The notes under the pieces are model-generated. The model saw only the letters and a program-made list of their open reading frames with translations, was not told the origin of the DNA and searched no databases. Position numbers and translations under genes: made by a program. From an uncultured Anaerolineae bacterium (GTDB taxonomy: Bacteria; Chloroflexota; Anaerolineae; Anaerolineales; Villigracilaceae): a DNA stretch of 64,000 nucleotides. Below, piece by piece: positions 17,250-25,297 of this stretch (its first letter is position 1; every line of letters begins with the position of its first letter). Location: assembly GCA_903875215.1 (NCBI GenBank), contig CAIQVH010000017.1:123965-187964 (forward strand), in the 5' to 3' direction.

Positions 17250-19235
17250 TCATTGCGCGATGCAAAACAGGGCTTTGACCTGTTCCTGGACAGGCGTGCT
17301 CAACCCGGTCATTGTGCCTAATATCTGACAGGCTTGCGCCTGGATGAAGGGGTCGTTCCCCAACAATTGACCTGTCGCCGTCAGTTGGTCGGTATTGCCA
17401 AGCACGGCATAAGCCTGGATGAACGGCATCCATTCGATCGTGTCGAAGGGCGCGAGTTTTTGGCCGATGGCCTGGTCGCCCAATTCGGCTACCGACTTCC
17501 AATCTCTCTGCTGGCGGGCAAAAGAGGCTTTTTCGTAGAAATAGCACCAGCCATGCGCCGGTTCAGGGCCAAAAACGATCTCCGGGGGCGTATGGAACTG
17601 CTGATCAAGCTGGATGTGCTCAATTTCAGAATAGGAGGCCATCGCCATAAAATTTGACGTTTCATGCGATGAAAGTTCAGGCTGGTTTTGGTCGATCACC
17701 TGGACGCACGAGCCGGTTGTCGGCTGGGTCAAAATCAGGATATTGCGATAATTGGCATAGGTGCGGATGGTGCGGCGCTTGTCATATTCCTGCCGTTCCC
17801 GTATCAGAACTTTTGCGACCGTGTCATCGTTGGGCACAACGGCATAAATCCCTGGCTGCACATAATCGACATTTGCAACCTGCTCGGGATAGTAAATCAG
17901 ATTGGCCGGGCCCCAGACAAAATAATCTTCCTGGATGCTGACCACCGGGTAATGCGCCGCCAGCGTGGTATTCGGCTCCATCTGCGGGATGCGCCAGGCA
18001 ACCTGCCACCAAAAATCGCGCATGGAAACGGTTTCCCGCGCCGCCAGCGCCCCATTGGTATATTGCGTTACAGCGGAGATCAGCACCAGCAATGCAAAAA
18101 TGGATACCTGTAATTTGTGGCTCGTCAGGTAGTGCAGGATGGCGACGATTGCCATCGCCACCCCCACCGAGCTGGTCAGGGCATAGCGGGAATAATCCGG
18201 AAAGCCCACCTGCCGGTTGACCAGGATTACCGGTATGAGCGCGACAACTGCCGTCGCAAGCCCCAATCCGATAGCTTCGACCCGCCAATCGGATTCCGCC
18301 AGGGCTGAATCTTCTTCGGATTTGAGCAGCATCAAAACCACGACAACGATCACCGCGCTGACTAAAACGCCCGCTACAACGTCCCAGGCGGCCACTTTGG
18401 CCGAAATCTGGTAAAGCGGCACGCCCCAGGCGGAGACCAGCACATTCAAAGTATCAAGAAAGATACGGCTCAACCATCCCCAAAGGGTTTGCAGCGGCGC
18501 AGCCACTGCCGCCGATAGCTGTACGCCAATATTGGTGGCCTTGCGCTCTCCGTGGAAGATGAATAAACGCCAGATTCCAAACGCCAGCGGGATGATCGAA
18601 TAAGGAATCCAGGCCTTCAGCGTTTGCGCCAGCCGGGGGCGCAACCCCTGCACCTGGCGCGCAATCAAAACAAACAGGACACCAAGCCGCAAGAACTCAA
18701 ACCCGGCCTCGTATTCCACCAGCCCAAGATACATCCAGCCGAGCACAATGGTCAGGCCGATGTATCCCCAGCGCAGCCAGCCCCGTATTTCGTAAAAAGC
18801 GCAAATGGTCAGGCCCAGCGAGAGCATCACCACCGCCAGACTGACCATCTGCGACTGGTAATCCACGCCGTTAAACTGCGATAAAAATCCCGGATAGAGC
18901 AGGTAAAGCAACGACACGGCGGTCGTGGCCTTGCTGCGCCCCGGCCAGAGCATTCGAAGCGCCCACAGCAGCAACAGCGCACTTGCCACCCGAAAACCCC
19001 ACGCGCTCAAATTATACAGAACCGCATTTTGCCCAAACAGGGCATAGGCCGGCCCAACCACATACGCCCTCAGCGGGCGGTCAATGCTGAAAATCGCCTT
19101 AAAAATTCCCGGCCCGGCAACGCGCCCGGCATAAATCAAATACCAGTCATCGTTGCTAAATCCAATTTTCCCCAGGAAGGGCAAATAAATCAGGCCCGAA
19201 AAAACCAGCAACAAAAACGGTTTGACCTTGCTCAT
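17250..19235 (-). CDS. Large polytopic membrane protein, GT-C-like with C-terminal soluble domain
   Basis: A 661-aa protein. The first outer loop reads GFSNDDWYLIYAG, an acidic pair plus Trp as in GT-C glycosyltransferases. About ten to twelve helices follow. The C-terminal third is soluble and ends in an alpha-helical part (about 570-650) that resembles tetratricopeptide-like repeats (AELGDQAI, AYAVLGN). The ATG has AAAGGA upstream. It sits 23 bases behind the Gfo/Idh oxidoreductase gene. The donor and acceptor are unknown; the glycosyltransferase call rests on topology and the acidic loop. Confidence 0.7.
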   Translation of the reverse strand: MSKVKPFLLLVFSGLIYLPFLGKIGFSNDDWYLIYAGRVAGPGIFKAIFSIDRPLRAYVVGPAYALFGQNAVLYNLSAWGFRVASALLLLWALRMLWPGRSKATTAVSLLYLLYPGFLSQFNGVDYQSQMVSLAVVMLSLGLTICAFYEIRGWLRWGYIGLTIVLGWMYLGLVEYEAGFEFLRLGVLFVLIARQVQGLRPRLAQTLKAWIPYSIIPLAFGIWRLFIFHGERKATNIGVQLSAAVAAPLQTLWGWLSRIFLDTLNVLVSAWGVPLYQISAKVAAWDVVAGVLVSAVIVVVVLMLLKSEEDSALAESDWRVEAIGLGLATAVVALIPVILVNRQVGFPDYSRYALTSSVGVAMAIVAILHYLTSHKLQVSIFALLVLISAVTQYTNGALAARETVSMRDFWWQVAWRIPQMEPNTTLAAHYPVVSIQEDYFVWGPANLIYYPEQVANVDYVQPGIYAVVPNDDTVAKVLIRERQEYDKRRTIRTYANYRNILILTQPTTGSCVQVIDQNQPELSSHETSNFMAMASYSEIEHIQLDQQFHTPPEIVFGPEPAHGWCYFYEKASFARQQRDWKSVAELGDQAIGQKLAPFDTIEWMPFIQAYAVLGNTDQLTATGQLLGNDPFIQAQACQILGTMTGLSTPVQEQVKALFCIAQ

Positions 19236-19258
19236 TTAGATAATCCTTTGGATGATGA

Positions 19259-20251
19259 CTATCGCGCCGCCAGGGCCATTTCCAGCGCGCGGACACCGTC
19301 TTCCAGCGTGCAGATGGGCGCTGCCGACCCGGATGCGACCTCGAGGAAATGCTGGGTTTGCGCCACGAACAGGTGGTTGCGGTCAAACCCGGCAGGGAGC
19401 GGGTAGTGCGTTTCGATGGCGGCCTGCGGCTGGGGGTAGATTCCGCCAAAGGCGTCTGGCAGCTGGTAGTGGATCAGCATCCCATCGGCATTATCCCAGC
19501 GCAGGGTGCCGGCCGTGCCGACAATTTCCAGCCGGTGCACGGGCGGGCGCTGGAAGTAGTTGACATGCGCCCCGCCAATCGCCCCGCTTTTGAATTTCAG
19601 CCCGATTTCAGCCACATCTTCCACCCCGCTCAATTCCAGCGCGGAGATGTGTCCCTGAAAAGCCTGGAGCGATTCAACTTCCCCGAGCAGATAACGCAAA
19701 TAATCGAGCGGATGGGTCAGCGTACGGATCACGCCGCCACCCAAATCGTCGCGGGCGGCATAACTCTGGCGATAATCTTCCCAAGGATGCCAGTTGGGCA
19801 GGTATTCGCCCCAGTGGGCGTGAACGGTCAGGATTTTACCCAATACCCCGGCTTCGATTAATTCTTTGGCTTTGTTCAGCGTCGGGTGGTAGCGGAATTG
19901 GAAGCCGACCAGGATGCGGTGGCTGTTCTTTTCGGCGGCGCGGCGCAGGGCGTCGATGCGGGACAAATCCTCGGCGATGGGTTTTTCCAGCAGCACGGCG
20001 CAGCCCGCTTCAGCGGCAGGGATGGCAATATCCATATGCAGCGCGGTCGGGTTGGCGACGATGACGGCGTCAGGCTTGTGTTTTTTGAGCGCTTCCGCCA
20101 GATCGGTTTCGACGGGGTAACCCGCCAATTCATCATCGGGCAAAGTCGCCTTGTGGGTGCGGTAGAGCACAATATCCTTTTCGCCCAAAGCGACGAGATT
20201 TCGAAAGTGTCGGCGTCCGATGGAGCCGAGGCCTGCAATGAGTGTTTTCAT
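19259..20251 (-). CDS. Gfo/Idh/MocA family oxidoreductase
   Basis: A 330-aa NAD(P)-dependent sugar oxidoreductase. The N-terminal Rossmann motif is AGLGSIGRRH (6-15), and EKPIAED near residue 90 is the family's conserved EKP. The C-terminal domain has the usual substrate-binding face with GGGVIRTLTHPLDYLRYLLG near residue 165. Such enzymes often oxidise or reduce nucleotide sugars in surface-glycan clusters. The ATG at 20251 has an AGGA just upstream and falls right after a repeat array; the long frame reading through that array is rejected. The 5' end is overlapped by the run-on end of the four-helix-bundle gene. Confidence 0.92.
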   Translation of the reverse strand: MKTLIAGLGSIGRRHFRNLVALGEKDIVLYRTHKATLPDDELAGYPVETDLAEALKKHKPDAVIVANPTALHMDIAIPAAEAGCAVLLEKPIAEDLSRIDALRRAAEKNSHRILVGFQFRYHPTLNKAKELIEAGVLGKILTVHAHWGEYLPNWHPWEDYRQSYAARDDLGGGVIRTLTHPLDYLRYLLGEVESLQAFQGHISALELSGVEDVAEIGLKFKSGAIGGAHVNYFQRPPVHRLEIVGTAGTLRWDNADGMLIHYQLPDAFGGIYPQPQAAIETHYPLPAGFDRNHLFVAQTQHFLEVASGSAAPICTLEDGVRALEMALAAR

Positions 20252-20756
20252 AGTGCGGTATCCTGGGATGTTGGTAGATTGGTATCCGGTAAATTGGTAT
20301 CTGGTAGATTGGTATCCGGTAAATTGGTATCTGGTAAATTGGGAGCTCGTCTTTGATTGCGTGCTCGCCATATTCTTGCTTACCTTGTTGAAGTCCGCGC
20401 ACATAACGGATATAGCCGTTAAGGGAACGCAGGGCGCTATGGCAGAGTTCTCGTTGTGTAGTGATTTCGTTTTTGGTATAACGCAACTCATCACAGGCGA
20501 TGAAAGCGCTTAAAACCTCGTCCATTGAACCGCGCGCGATGTAATAAAACCGCAGACAATCCAAATAATGATAACGGCCGTAACCTTCGGCGATATTCAG
20601 CAAAATACTGGTAGCGGCGCGGCGCATTTGGTCGGCCAGATTGTATTTTTCTTCTGGTGGCAGAAGCGAAACGATCCGATAGGCTTCATGAAAAACCTGT
20701 TTGCTCAACTGATAGCAATCAAGGTCTTCAAACCCTCGCATTTCCTTCTCGTTCAT
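20133..20756 (-). CDS. Four-helix-bundle protein with run-on C-terminus
   Basis: A 207-aa protein. Residues 1 to about 130 match the small four-helix-bundle (S23/intervening-sequence type) family: FEDLDCYQLSKQVFHE, RRAATSILLNIAEGYGR and RFYYIARGSMDEVLS. The family normally ends there. Here the frame continues through a 15-bp repeat array (IPIYQIPIYRIPIYQ) and then out of frame over the start of the oxidoreductase gene, so the original stop has been lost. Function of the family is not settled; it often appears as an isolated passenger. It does not fit the glycan theme and is bracketed by inverted repeats. Confidence 0.8.
   Translation of the reverse strand: MNEKEMRGFEDLDCYQLSKQVFHEAYRIVSLLPPEEKYNLADQMRRAATSILLNIAEGYGRYHYLDCLRFYYIARGSMDEVLSAFIACDELRYTKNEITTQRELCHSALRSLNGYIRYVRGLQQGKQEYGEHAIKDELPIYQIPIYRIPIYQIPIYRIPIYQHPRIPHYENTHCRPRLHRTPTLSKSRRFGRKGYCALPHPQGDFAR
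20273..20345. repeat. Tandem 15-bp repeat array (GGTAAATTGG family)
   Basis: About five 15-bp units alternate between GGTAGATTGGTATCC and GGTAAATTGGTATCT, ending GGTAAATTGGGAG. The 30-bp double unit is perfectly repeated at 20273-20302 and 20303-20332. It lies inside the run-on end of the four-helix-bundle gene and upstream of the Gfo/Idh start. Confidence 0.9.
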
Positions 20757-20778
20757 CGTTCACCATCCTTCCGCAGCG

Positions 20779-20834
20779 CCAATCCACCAATTTACCAATT
20801 CCCAATCTACCAACCTACCAATCTACCAATTCCC
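20779..20834. repeat. ACCAAT-type repeat array, inverted relative to 20273-20345
   Basis: Words such as CCAATCCACCAATTTACC and CCAATCTACC are repeated here. They are the reverse complement of the array on the other side of the four-helix-bundle gene, so the gene is bracketed by inverted arrays. The left end reaches the stop codon of the neighbouring sulfotransferase. Confidence 0.8.
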
Positions 20835-21854
20835 ATCTTTCTCATAATCCCACTTCACCAACACATCTCCGGCAATTTCCTTAAAAACCTGCCGGTCATG
20901 CGCGGTGAACATGTTGCGCCAGTTGCCGGCTTTGCCTTTGGGCAGGAAGCTGGCGATATCGCCTGCGCGGCGGGCCTGCCATTCTTCATCGAGGTTCTGG
21001 CCCATTTCGTTTTTGATGTCCGCTGCGAGGGCGGGGCCGGTCTGGACGCCGAGAAAAGCCCATAGTTTTTGCATGACCGGAACCGGGTCGGCCAGTAAGT
21101 CCTCGTAGCGCAGGGGGAAATAGCAGCCAGGATAAAGCCGCCGGGCTTCGCTGTCGACTTCAGTCAGATCATCCACCCAACGCTGAGCGATTTCACGGAT
21201 AAAGGTGTCCGTAAAAATGGAGCGGCGGCCATCGGTGAAGGGAGTTTGATCCACCTTGAGCGCCTCGATGATGCGGCGGTCTTCCGGGGTGAGATATTTG
21301 GAGTCTTCGACAAAGTTGCGGAAGCGCTCGCTGATGAGCACATCGCGCCCGTCGCGGACAATGTTGATGACGCGCGCATCGGGATAAATGGCGTGCATAT
21401 CGCGCACCACCTGCCCGTGAATGGTGGATGAGGGACTTTTGTCGCCGACGATGCGTTTGCCCTCGCGGGCGGCGTCACGCTCCATGATGAAATCAGCGGC
21501 GGCGCGCATGACGAGCGGCGACAGGTCGCGGCCCTGGTTCCAGCGGTTGGATTTGCGCGAGAGCCAGTCGGCGGCTTCGGGGGTATCCACCAGCGATTTG
21601 AGCATTGGGGCGCGGGTGAAGAAGTGCGCCTGGTAGTTGCAGTGCACTTCGGGATGCAGACGCGCCAGGCGCATCAGGATAGTCGTGCCCGAGCGGGCGT
21701 GCCCAAGGATGAAAAACTTCTCGCGCGGGAAAAACTGGCGCACTTCGGCCACTTCCTCAGCGGTGATGGCCGGGATTTCTGTCCGTTTGCGGGCTTTTGA
21801 TTCGCCCTTGAGCAAGATGCGGGTGGCGGTTTTAAGGCGGTTCAGTATTTCCAT
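20823..21854 (-). CDS. Sulfotransferase family protein
   Basis: A 343-aa PAPS-type sulfotransferase. The phosphosulfate loop is GHARSGTT (51-58), the 3'-phosphate-binding segment is IVRDGRDVLIS (165-175), and the C-terminal block KGKAGNWRNMF followed by EIAGDVLVKW mirrors the end of the sulfotransferase at 4871-5725. The ATG at 21854 has GGAG upstream. The stop codon is the first element of an ACCAAT-type repeat. It probably sulfates a glycan precursor using PAPS from sat-cysC; the acceptor is unknown. Confidence 0.88.
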   Translation of the reverse strand: MEILNRLKTATRILLKGESKARKRTEIPAITAEEVAEVRQFFPREKFFILGHARSGTTILMRLARLHPEVHCNYQAHFFTRAPMLKSLVDTPEAADWLSRKSNRWNQGRDLSPLVMRAAADFIMERDAAREGKRIVGDKSPSSTIHGQVVRDMHAIYPDARVINIVRDGRDVLISERFRNFVEDSKYLTPEDRRIIEALKVDQTPFTDGRRSIFTDTFIREIAQRWVDDLTEVDSEARRLYPGCYFPLRYEDLLADPVPVMQKLWAFLGVQTGPALAADIKNEMGQNLDEEWQARRAGDIASFLPKGKAGNWRNMFTAHDRQVFKEIAGDVLVKWDYEKDGNW

Positions 21855-21882
21855 CAATTCTCCAGAATTCGCAACGTTGATT

Positions 21883-22314
21883 TTACCGTTTCCAATTCAA
21901 CATCACCAGCCCGGCCAGGCAGACGAAAATCCCGGCGATGTTGACCCAGGAGATTTTATCTTTGAACAGGAATATCGCCACCGGGAGCAGGATCAGCGAG
22001 GCGACAACATTGACCAGCACTGCGGCGATTCCCAGATTCCAGCCGGAGCGGTATACCATTAAAAAGCCAAATTCAATGCCGACGATGGCAACCGCCATCA
22101 GGATGCTGGCCCAGTTGAGCTGTTGCAACTCAGCGGACAGGCCGTTCGGCGCAGGAAAGAAAAAAGCGGCAAGGATGGTGATTCCCAACGCCACAGCGTA
22201 AGTCACAACCAGCGAGATGGAGAAGTTGATATTGGCCGGGGCGCTCTTGGCGCTGAAATGGTAGAGCGCGCTGGAGAAAATTGCCAGCGAGATGGAGAAG
22301 TAGTAGATGAACAT
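21883..22314 (-). CDS. Small EamA/DMT-type membrane transporter
   Basis: A protein of about 143 residues with five hydrophobic segments and the C-terminal signature FKDKISWVNIAGIFVCLAG of half-size drug/metabolite transporters. Members of this group in glycan clusters are thought to move undecaprenyl-linked sugars or small substrates; this is family knowledge, not visible here. The ATG at 22314 has CGGAAAAC upstream; another ATG at 22332 adds six residues. The gene lies between a sulfotransferase and a GT-B glycosyltransferase. Confidence 0.78.
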   Translation of the reverse strand: MFIYYFSISLAIFSSALYHFSAKSAPANINFSISLVVTYAVALGITILAAFFFPAPNGLSAELQQLNWASILMAVAIVGIEFGFLMVYRSGWNLGIAAVLVNVVASLILLPVAIFLFKDKISWVNIAGIFVCLAGLVMLNWKR

Positions 22315-22350
22315 GGGATGTTTTCCGGTCATGGCAATTAGCTCAACCCC

Positions 22351-22402
22351 AAGACACAAAGTCACGAAGTTTTAAAAAGTTTTCTTTGAGACTTTGTGCC
22401 TT
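22351..22402. repeat. Inverted repeat of the CACAAAG intergenic family
   Basis: AAGACACAAAGTC (22351-22363) pairs with GACTTTGTGCCTT (22390-22402) with one mismatch around an A/T-rich loop. It falls between the GT-B gene and the small transporter. A related word set (AACCGCGAAGGGCGCAAAG) occurs at 34400. It may act as a weak terminator or be a dispersed repeat. Confidence 0.55.
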
Positions 22403-22407
22403 TGTGG

Positions 22408-23850
22408 TTAATTCCCATTCAACACTTTCAAAATAAACTCGGCGGTGCGTTTGCCGCTGGTACCGTCGGTGTAGGTGATTTCGTCCTCGACGAATTTGCG
22501 GCGCTCGGCGGCGTCAAGCTGGGGATTCTTCAGGTAGGCGTTGAGCGTCTCGCGCAGCTCAGACTCGTTTTCAGCAATGCGCCCGGCTTTGGCCTGACGG
22601 AAGCGCAGGTGGGTGGGCCAGTTGCCGATGTCTTTCAGCGCCAGCGAGAATTTGCCAGGAATATTCCAGCCGCCGGGCGTGTCGAGCACGGCCGCGATCA
22701 TCGGCGTGCCGTGAACGGCGCATTCGACCAGCATGGTGGAGTAAACCGTCACCATGATATCGGAGTAGGCCAGCATGGAGGTCTTTTCGGGCATGTCCTC
22801 GCCGCCGTAGTAGCCCAGCGAGCCGCCCAGCGGCACCGGCTGGACAACGTGCACATGCGGATATTGCTTTTCCAGCTCGAAAACGCGTTTGCGCTCATCG
22901 GCGAATATTTTGGGTTTATCCTGGAAGTGGCTGGGGTGCAGTCGAATCAGCAGTTGGGAAGGTTCAGCGAGCGCATCAGACGAAACCAGCCTGGCCAGCG
23001 CTTCGATGTTGGGGAAATTGGGCGCAAAATGGACAAAACTGCTGGCATAGGAAATCAGCTTGCGATTGGGATCGAGGCCATGGAGTTTGAAATACTCATC
23101 GCGCGGCATCAGCCATTCGCGGCGCAGATAGCCGTCGTAGGAGGGAATGCCGCCGATGTGGACTTTTTCGGGATCCCAGTCGGAGCCGTTGACCAGTTCA
23201 TCTTTTTGGAGCTGCGACCAGCAGGTGGCCCACTCAACCGGCGCGCCGGAGACGTTGTAACTGGAGGAATTGTCCCAACCGACGATGACGGTCATGGTGG
23301 GAATGCCTTTTTCGGCGGCCTCGCGCAGCAGATAACGGTCGATGCGCCAGCCGGGAGTGGAGGCGATGACCAGATCAGGCTGGTATTTCTCAAATAAATG
23401 GGTATACAGATGCGGGTTGTATTTTGTCTGGGCGTTGACCAATGCTTTGCGGGCGGCGCGGCTCGAGCGCAGCACCAGAGTCGCCAGCGCGGACGGAATC
23501 CATATTCCCAACCTGAATTTCCAGCCATTTTCGGCCCAGACTTCCCAAATGTGGCTGTCCATGGCTTCGGTATTGATGCGCGACGAGCCGCCGATGCGCC
23601 GCAGGTAGGCGAGGAGCCACTGCCAACGCGGCTGGACGATGTTGTTGTAGTGGTTGGCTTCTTTAATGCGGAGACTCTCAAAAGTCAGGCCGGGCTGGGT
23701 GTTGCGTTGGGAAAGTTTTTCGGCGAGAAAATCATCGGTTAAGACAACAACTTCAACGCCCGCGGCGAGCAGGGCCGGGACGAGGTCGGATTGCAGGAAG
23801 TAGATGACCGCCATGCCATGGTCGGCGGAGATGAAGATGCGTTTGGGCAT
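22408..23850 (-). CDS. GT-B glycosyltransferase, CDP-glycerol transferase/capsule-like
   Basis: A 480-aa soluble protein. It starts MPKRIFISADHGMAVIYFLQ, has the donor-binding half with RLHPSHF near residue 305, and a loop TVYSTMLVECAVHGTPMI (near 365) typical of capsule and teichoic-acid type GT-B enzymes. The ATG at 23850 is preceded by AAAGG that lies in the flank of a palindromic repeat (23867-23921). A longer frame reading through that repeat is rejected. The closest functional guess is addition of a sugar or polyol-phosphate to a glycan; donor unknown. Confidence 0.8.
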   Translation of the reverse strand: MPKRIFISADHGMAVIYFLQSDLVPALLAAGVEVVVLTDDFLAEKLSQRNTQPGLTFESLRIKEANHYNNIVQPRWQWLLAYLRRIGGSSRINTEAMDSHIWEVWAENGWKFRLGIWIPSALATLVLRSSRAARKALVNAQTKYNPHLYTHLFEKYQPDLVIASTPGWRIDRYLLREAAEKGIPTMTVIVGWDNSSSYNVSGAPVEWATCWSQLQKDELVNGSDWDPEKVHIGGIPSYDGYLRREWLMPRDEYFKLHGLDPNRKLISYASSFVHFAPNFPNIEALARLVSSDALAEPSQLLIRLHPSHFQDKPKIFADERKRVFELEKQYPHVHVVQPVPLGGSLGYYGGEDMPEKTSMLAYSDIMVTVYSTMLVECAVHGTPMIAAVLDTPGGWNIPGKFSLALKDIGNWPTHLRFRQAKAGRIAENESELRETLNAYLKNPQLDAAERRKFVEDEITYTDGTSGKRTAEFILKVLNGN

Positions 23851-23866
23851 TGAAAACCTTTGCGAG

Positions 23867-23921
23867 ATCGGTGGTCTCGATACGGCGGCGGAAAAACACC
23901 GCCGCCTACTCGACCACCGAT
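23867..23921. repeat. Palindromic intergenic element, copy A
   Basis: A 55-bp near-palindrome: ATCGGTGGTC...GGCGGCGG, a seven-base loop, then CCGCCGCC...GACCACCGAT. The arms differ in the middle (TCGATAC against GAGTA). It supplies the last residues and TAG stop of the GIY-YIG gene, and its left flank provides the ribosome site of the GT-B gene at 22408-23850. Confidence 0.9.
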
Positions 23922-24211
23922 TCATCCTTTTTTGGGAATTTCTTTTTGGCCAGCGCCGGAAGTTTTTCTGGTTCGCTGTTGATTAAAGCTTCACGTTTGG
24001 CGCGGCTCCAATTTTGAACTTGTTTTTCTCGGGCAAAAGCATCGGCCACGCGCTCAAATTCCTCGGAATAGACCAGTTTGACGGGCAAACGCCGCGAGGT
24101 GTAGTTTGCGCCCAGGCCAGATTGGTGCTCCATCAGACGACGTTTGATATCCTTTGTTGAGCCGACATAATAAGAGCCATCTGCACACTCGAGAATATAC
24201 ATCCAGGCCAT
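23906..24211 (-). CDS. GIY-YIG domain nuclease (UPF0213-like)
   Basis: A 101-aa single-domain GIY-YIG protein. MYILECADGSYYVGS holds the two Tyr-containing strands, KRRLMEH the conserved Arg region, and AFAREKQVQNW the catalytic Glu helix. The ATG at 24211 follows AAAAGG. Its last residues and stop are encoded by palindromic element A, and element B lies just upstream, so the gene sits exactly between two inverted copies. Such short nucleases often occur as stray genes in many copies. It has no evident link with glycan synthesis and is probably a hitchhiker. Confidence 0.88.
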   Translation of the reverse strand: MAWMYILECADGSYYVGSTKDIKRRLMEHQSGLGANYTSRRLPVKLVYSEEFERVADAFAREKQVQNWSRAKREALINSEPEKLPALAKKKFPKKDESVVE

Positions 24212-24229
24212 AAAAACCTTTTCGCACAC

Positions 24230-24269
24230 GGTGGTCGAGTAGGCGGTGCTCTCCCGCCGTATCGAGACC
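24230..24269. repeat. Palindromic intergenic element, copy B (inverted to A)
   Basis: GGTGGTCGAGTAGGCGG, a short loop, then CCGCCGTATCGAGACC. The reverse complement matches copy A. The bases between it and the GIY-YIG start (ending CGAAAAGGTTTT) resemble the leader of the gene downstream of copy A (CGCAAAGGTTTT). Confidence 0.85.
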
Positions 24270-24295
24270 CCATATTGGCTCTTTACATGAGACCG

Positions 24296-24336
24296 TTGGT
24301 TTCGATACGCCCCAGCGCGCACGAGTCTACTCAACT
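24296..24336. repeat. Decayed palindromic element, copy C
   Basis: TTGGTTTCGATACGC and CTACTCAAC flank a GC-rich core. These are the arm sequences of the same family in a degenerate form, between the GT2 gene and copy B. Confidence 0.6.
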
Positions 24337-24346
24337 TACGACAATT

Positions 24347-25297
24347 TTATGAATAATACCACTTGAAAATCTGGTCATAAACAGCCAGCAGCGCCTTTTT
24401 GACCGGCGCGAATTGTACCAGCCGCTTGACCAGCCCGGCGCGTTGCGGCGCGGGTTGTTTGGCCGCGTAAACACCCTTCACATAATCCGTCGTGTTCGAC
24501 AGATTCATCACCAGCGGGTCGCTGACCATCAGGCGCAGGTAACCGGCCGCATTCATGCGTTGATCGAGCTGTTTGACCTGGCCCATCGGTTTATCCATGT
24601 CGAAGGGCAAAAACTGGGCCAGCGTGGATTTATAAGCCACAAACTGCCAATGGGATGCGCCGATCATGGCTTTTACACCCTGATAGGTAATCCGCCAATC
24701 CTTCGTCTCTGAATAGATGTTCCGATTTTCGGCTTCTTCCTGCCCTAAAGAGCGGTTAAACTCCCAGAACGTCTCCCAGGGGATGAACTGACCTTCTTCC
24801 AGCGCAGCATTTTGCGCCGCCCACTCGCGGGTGGAGGTGTGAAACTCCGGGTTGGTGCGGAAAGGCCGCGCCGTGACCATGCCGACCCTGGGGAAAGTTT
24901 CGAGCAATTCCACCGAGCGGGAGAGCCAGCCGGGCGAATAGAGAATGTCGCTGTCGGCATAAGCCACAATCTCCCCCGGCGCGCCCGCCAGGATGACATT
25001 CCACGCGCCGCCCTTGCCCATGTTTTTCTCGGAGAGAATCAGATACTGGACGCGTCCCGCTTCCTTCTCGCTGACGAGATAATCTCGCACTTCAGGGCAA
25101 CTCCCGTTATCGAACACCATCAAATCGAAGGGCAGACCCGGCTCATTACGCATCGAGTCCAGCGAAACTTTGAGCACATCCAGCGCCTCGGCGTAGAATC
25201 CACTCAGGAAAGGGATGTAATTCAGCACCGCAGCGGTAATCCGCTGCGGCCTGGCAACTTCTTTGACAAACTTGGCGGGATTTTGGCCTTTTCTCAT
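24347..25297 (-). CDS. Glycosyltransferase family 2
   Basis: A 316-aa GT-A protein. VFDNGSCPEVRDYL (near residue 62) is the nucleotide-binding strand, and YADSDILYSPGW (near 113) carries the metal-binding Asp-Ser-Asp. The latter half has SETKDWRITYQG and a conserved acidic helix. It is coupled by ATGA to the membrane protein upstream. No transmembrane helices are seen. Donor and acceptor unknown. Confidence 0.87.
   Translation of the reverse strand: MRKGQNPAKFVKEVARPQRITAAVLNYIPFLSGFYAEALDVLKVSLDSMRNEPGLPFDLMVFDNGSCPEVRDYLVSEKEAGRVQYLILSEKNMGKGGAWNVILAGAPGEIVAYADSDILYSPGWLSRSVELLETFPRVGMVTARPFRTNPEFHTSTREWAAQNAALEEGQFIPWETFWEFNRSLGQEEAENRNIYSETKDWRITYQGVKAMIGASHWQFVAYKSTLAQFLPFDMDKPMGQVKQLDQRMNAAGYLRLMVSDPLVMNLSNTTDYVKGVYAAKQPAPQRAGLVKRLVQFAPVKKALLAVYDQIFKWYYS

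Noticed and set aside
17176..17547. Minus-strand frame of 123 residues
   Set aside because: It overlaps the end of the 661-aa membrane protein in another frame and has no domain or ribosome site.
20273..20345. CRISPR-like array
   Set aside because: The 15-bp units are directly adjacent without spacers, so this is a simple tandem repeat.
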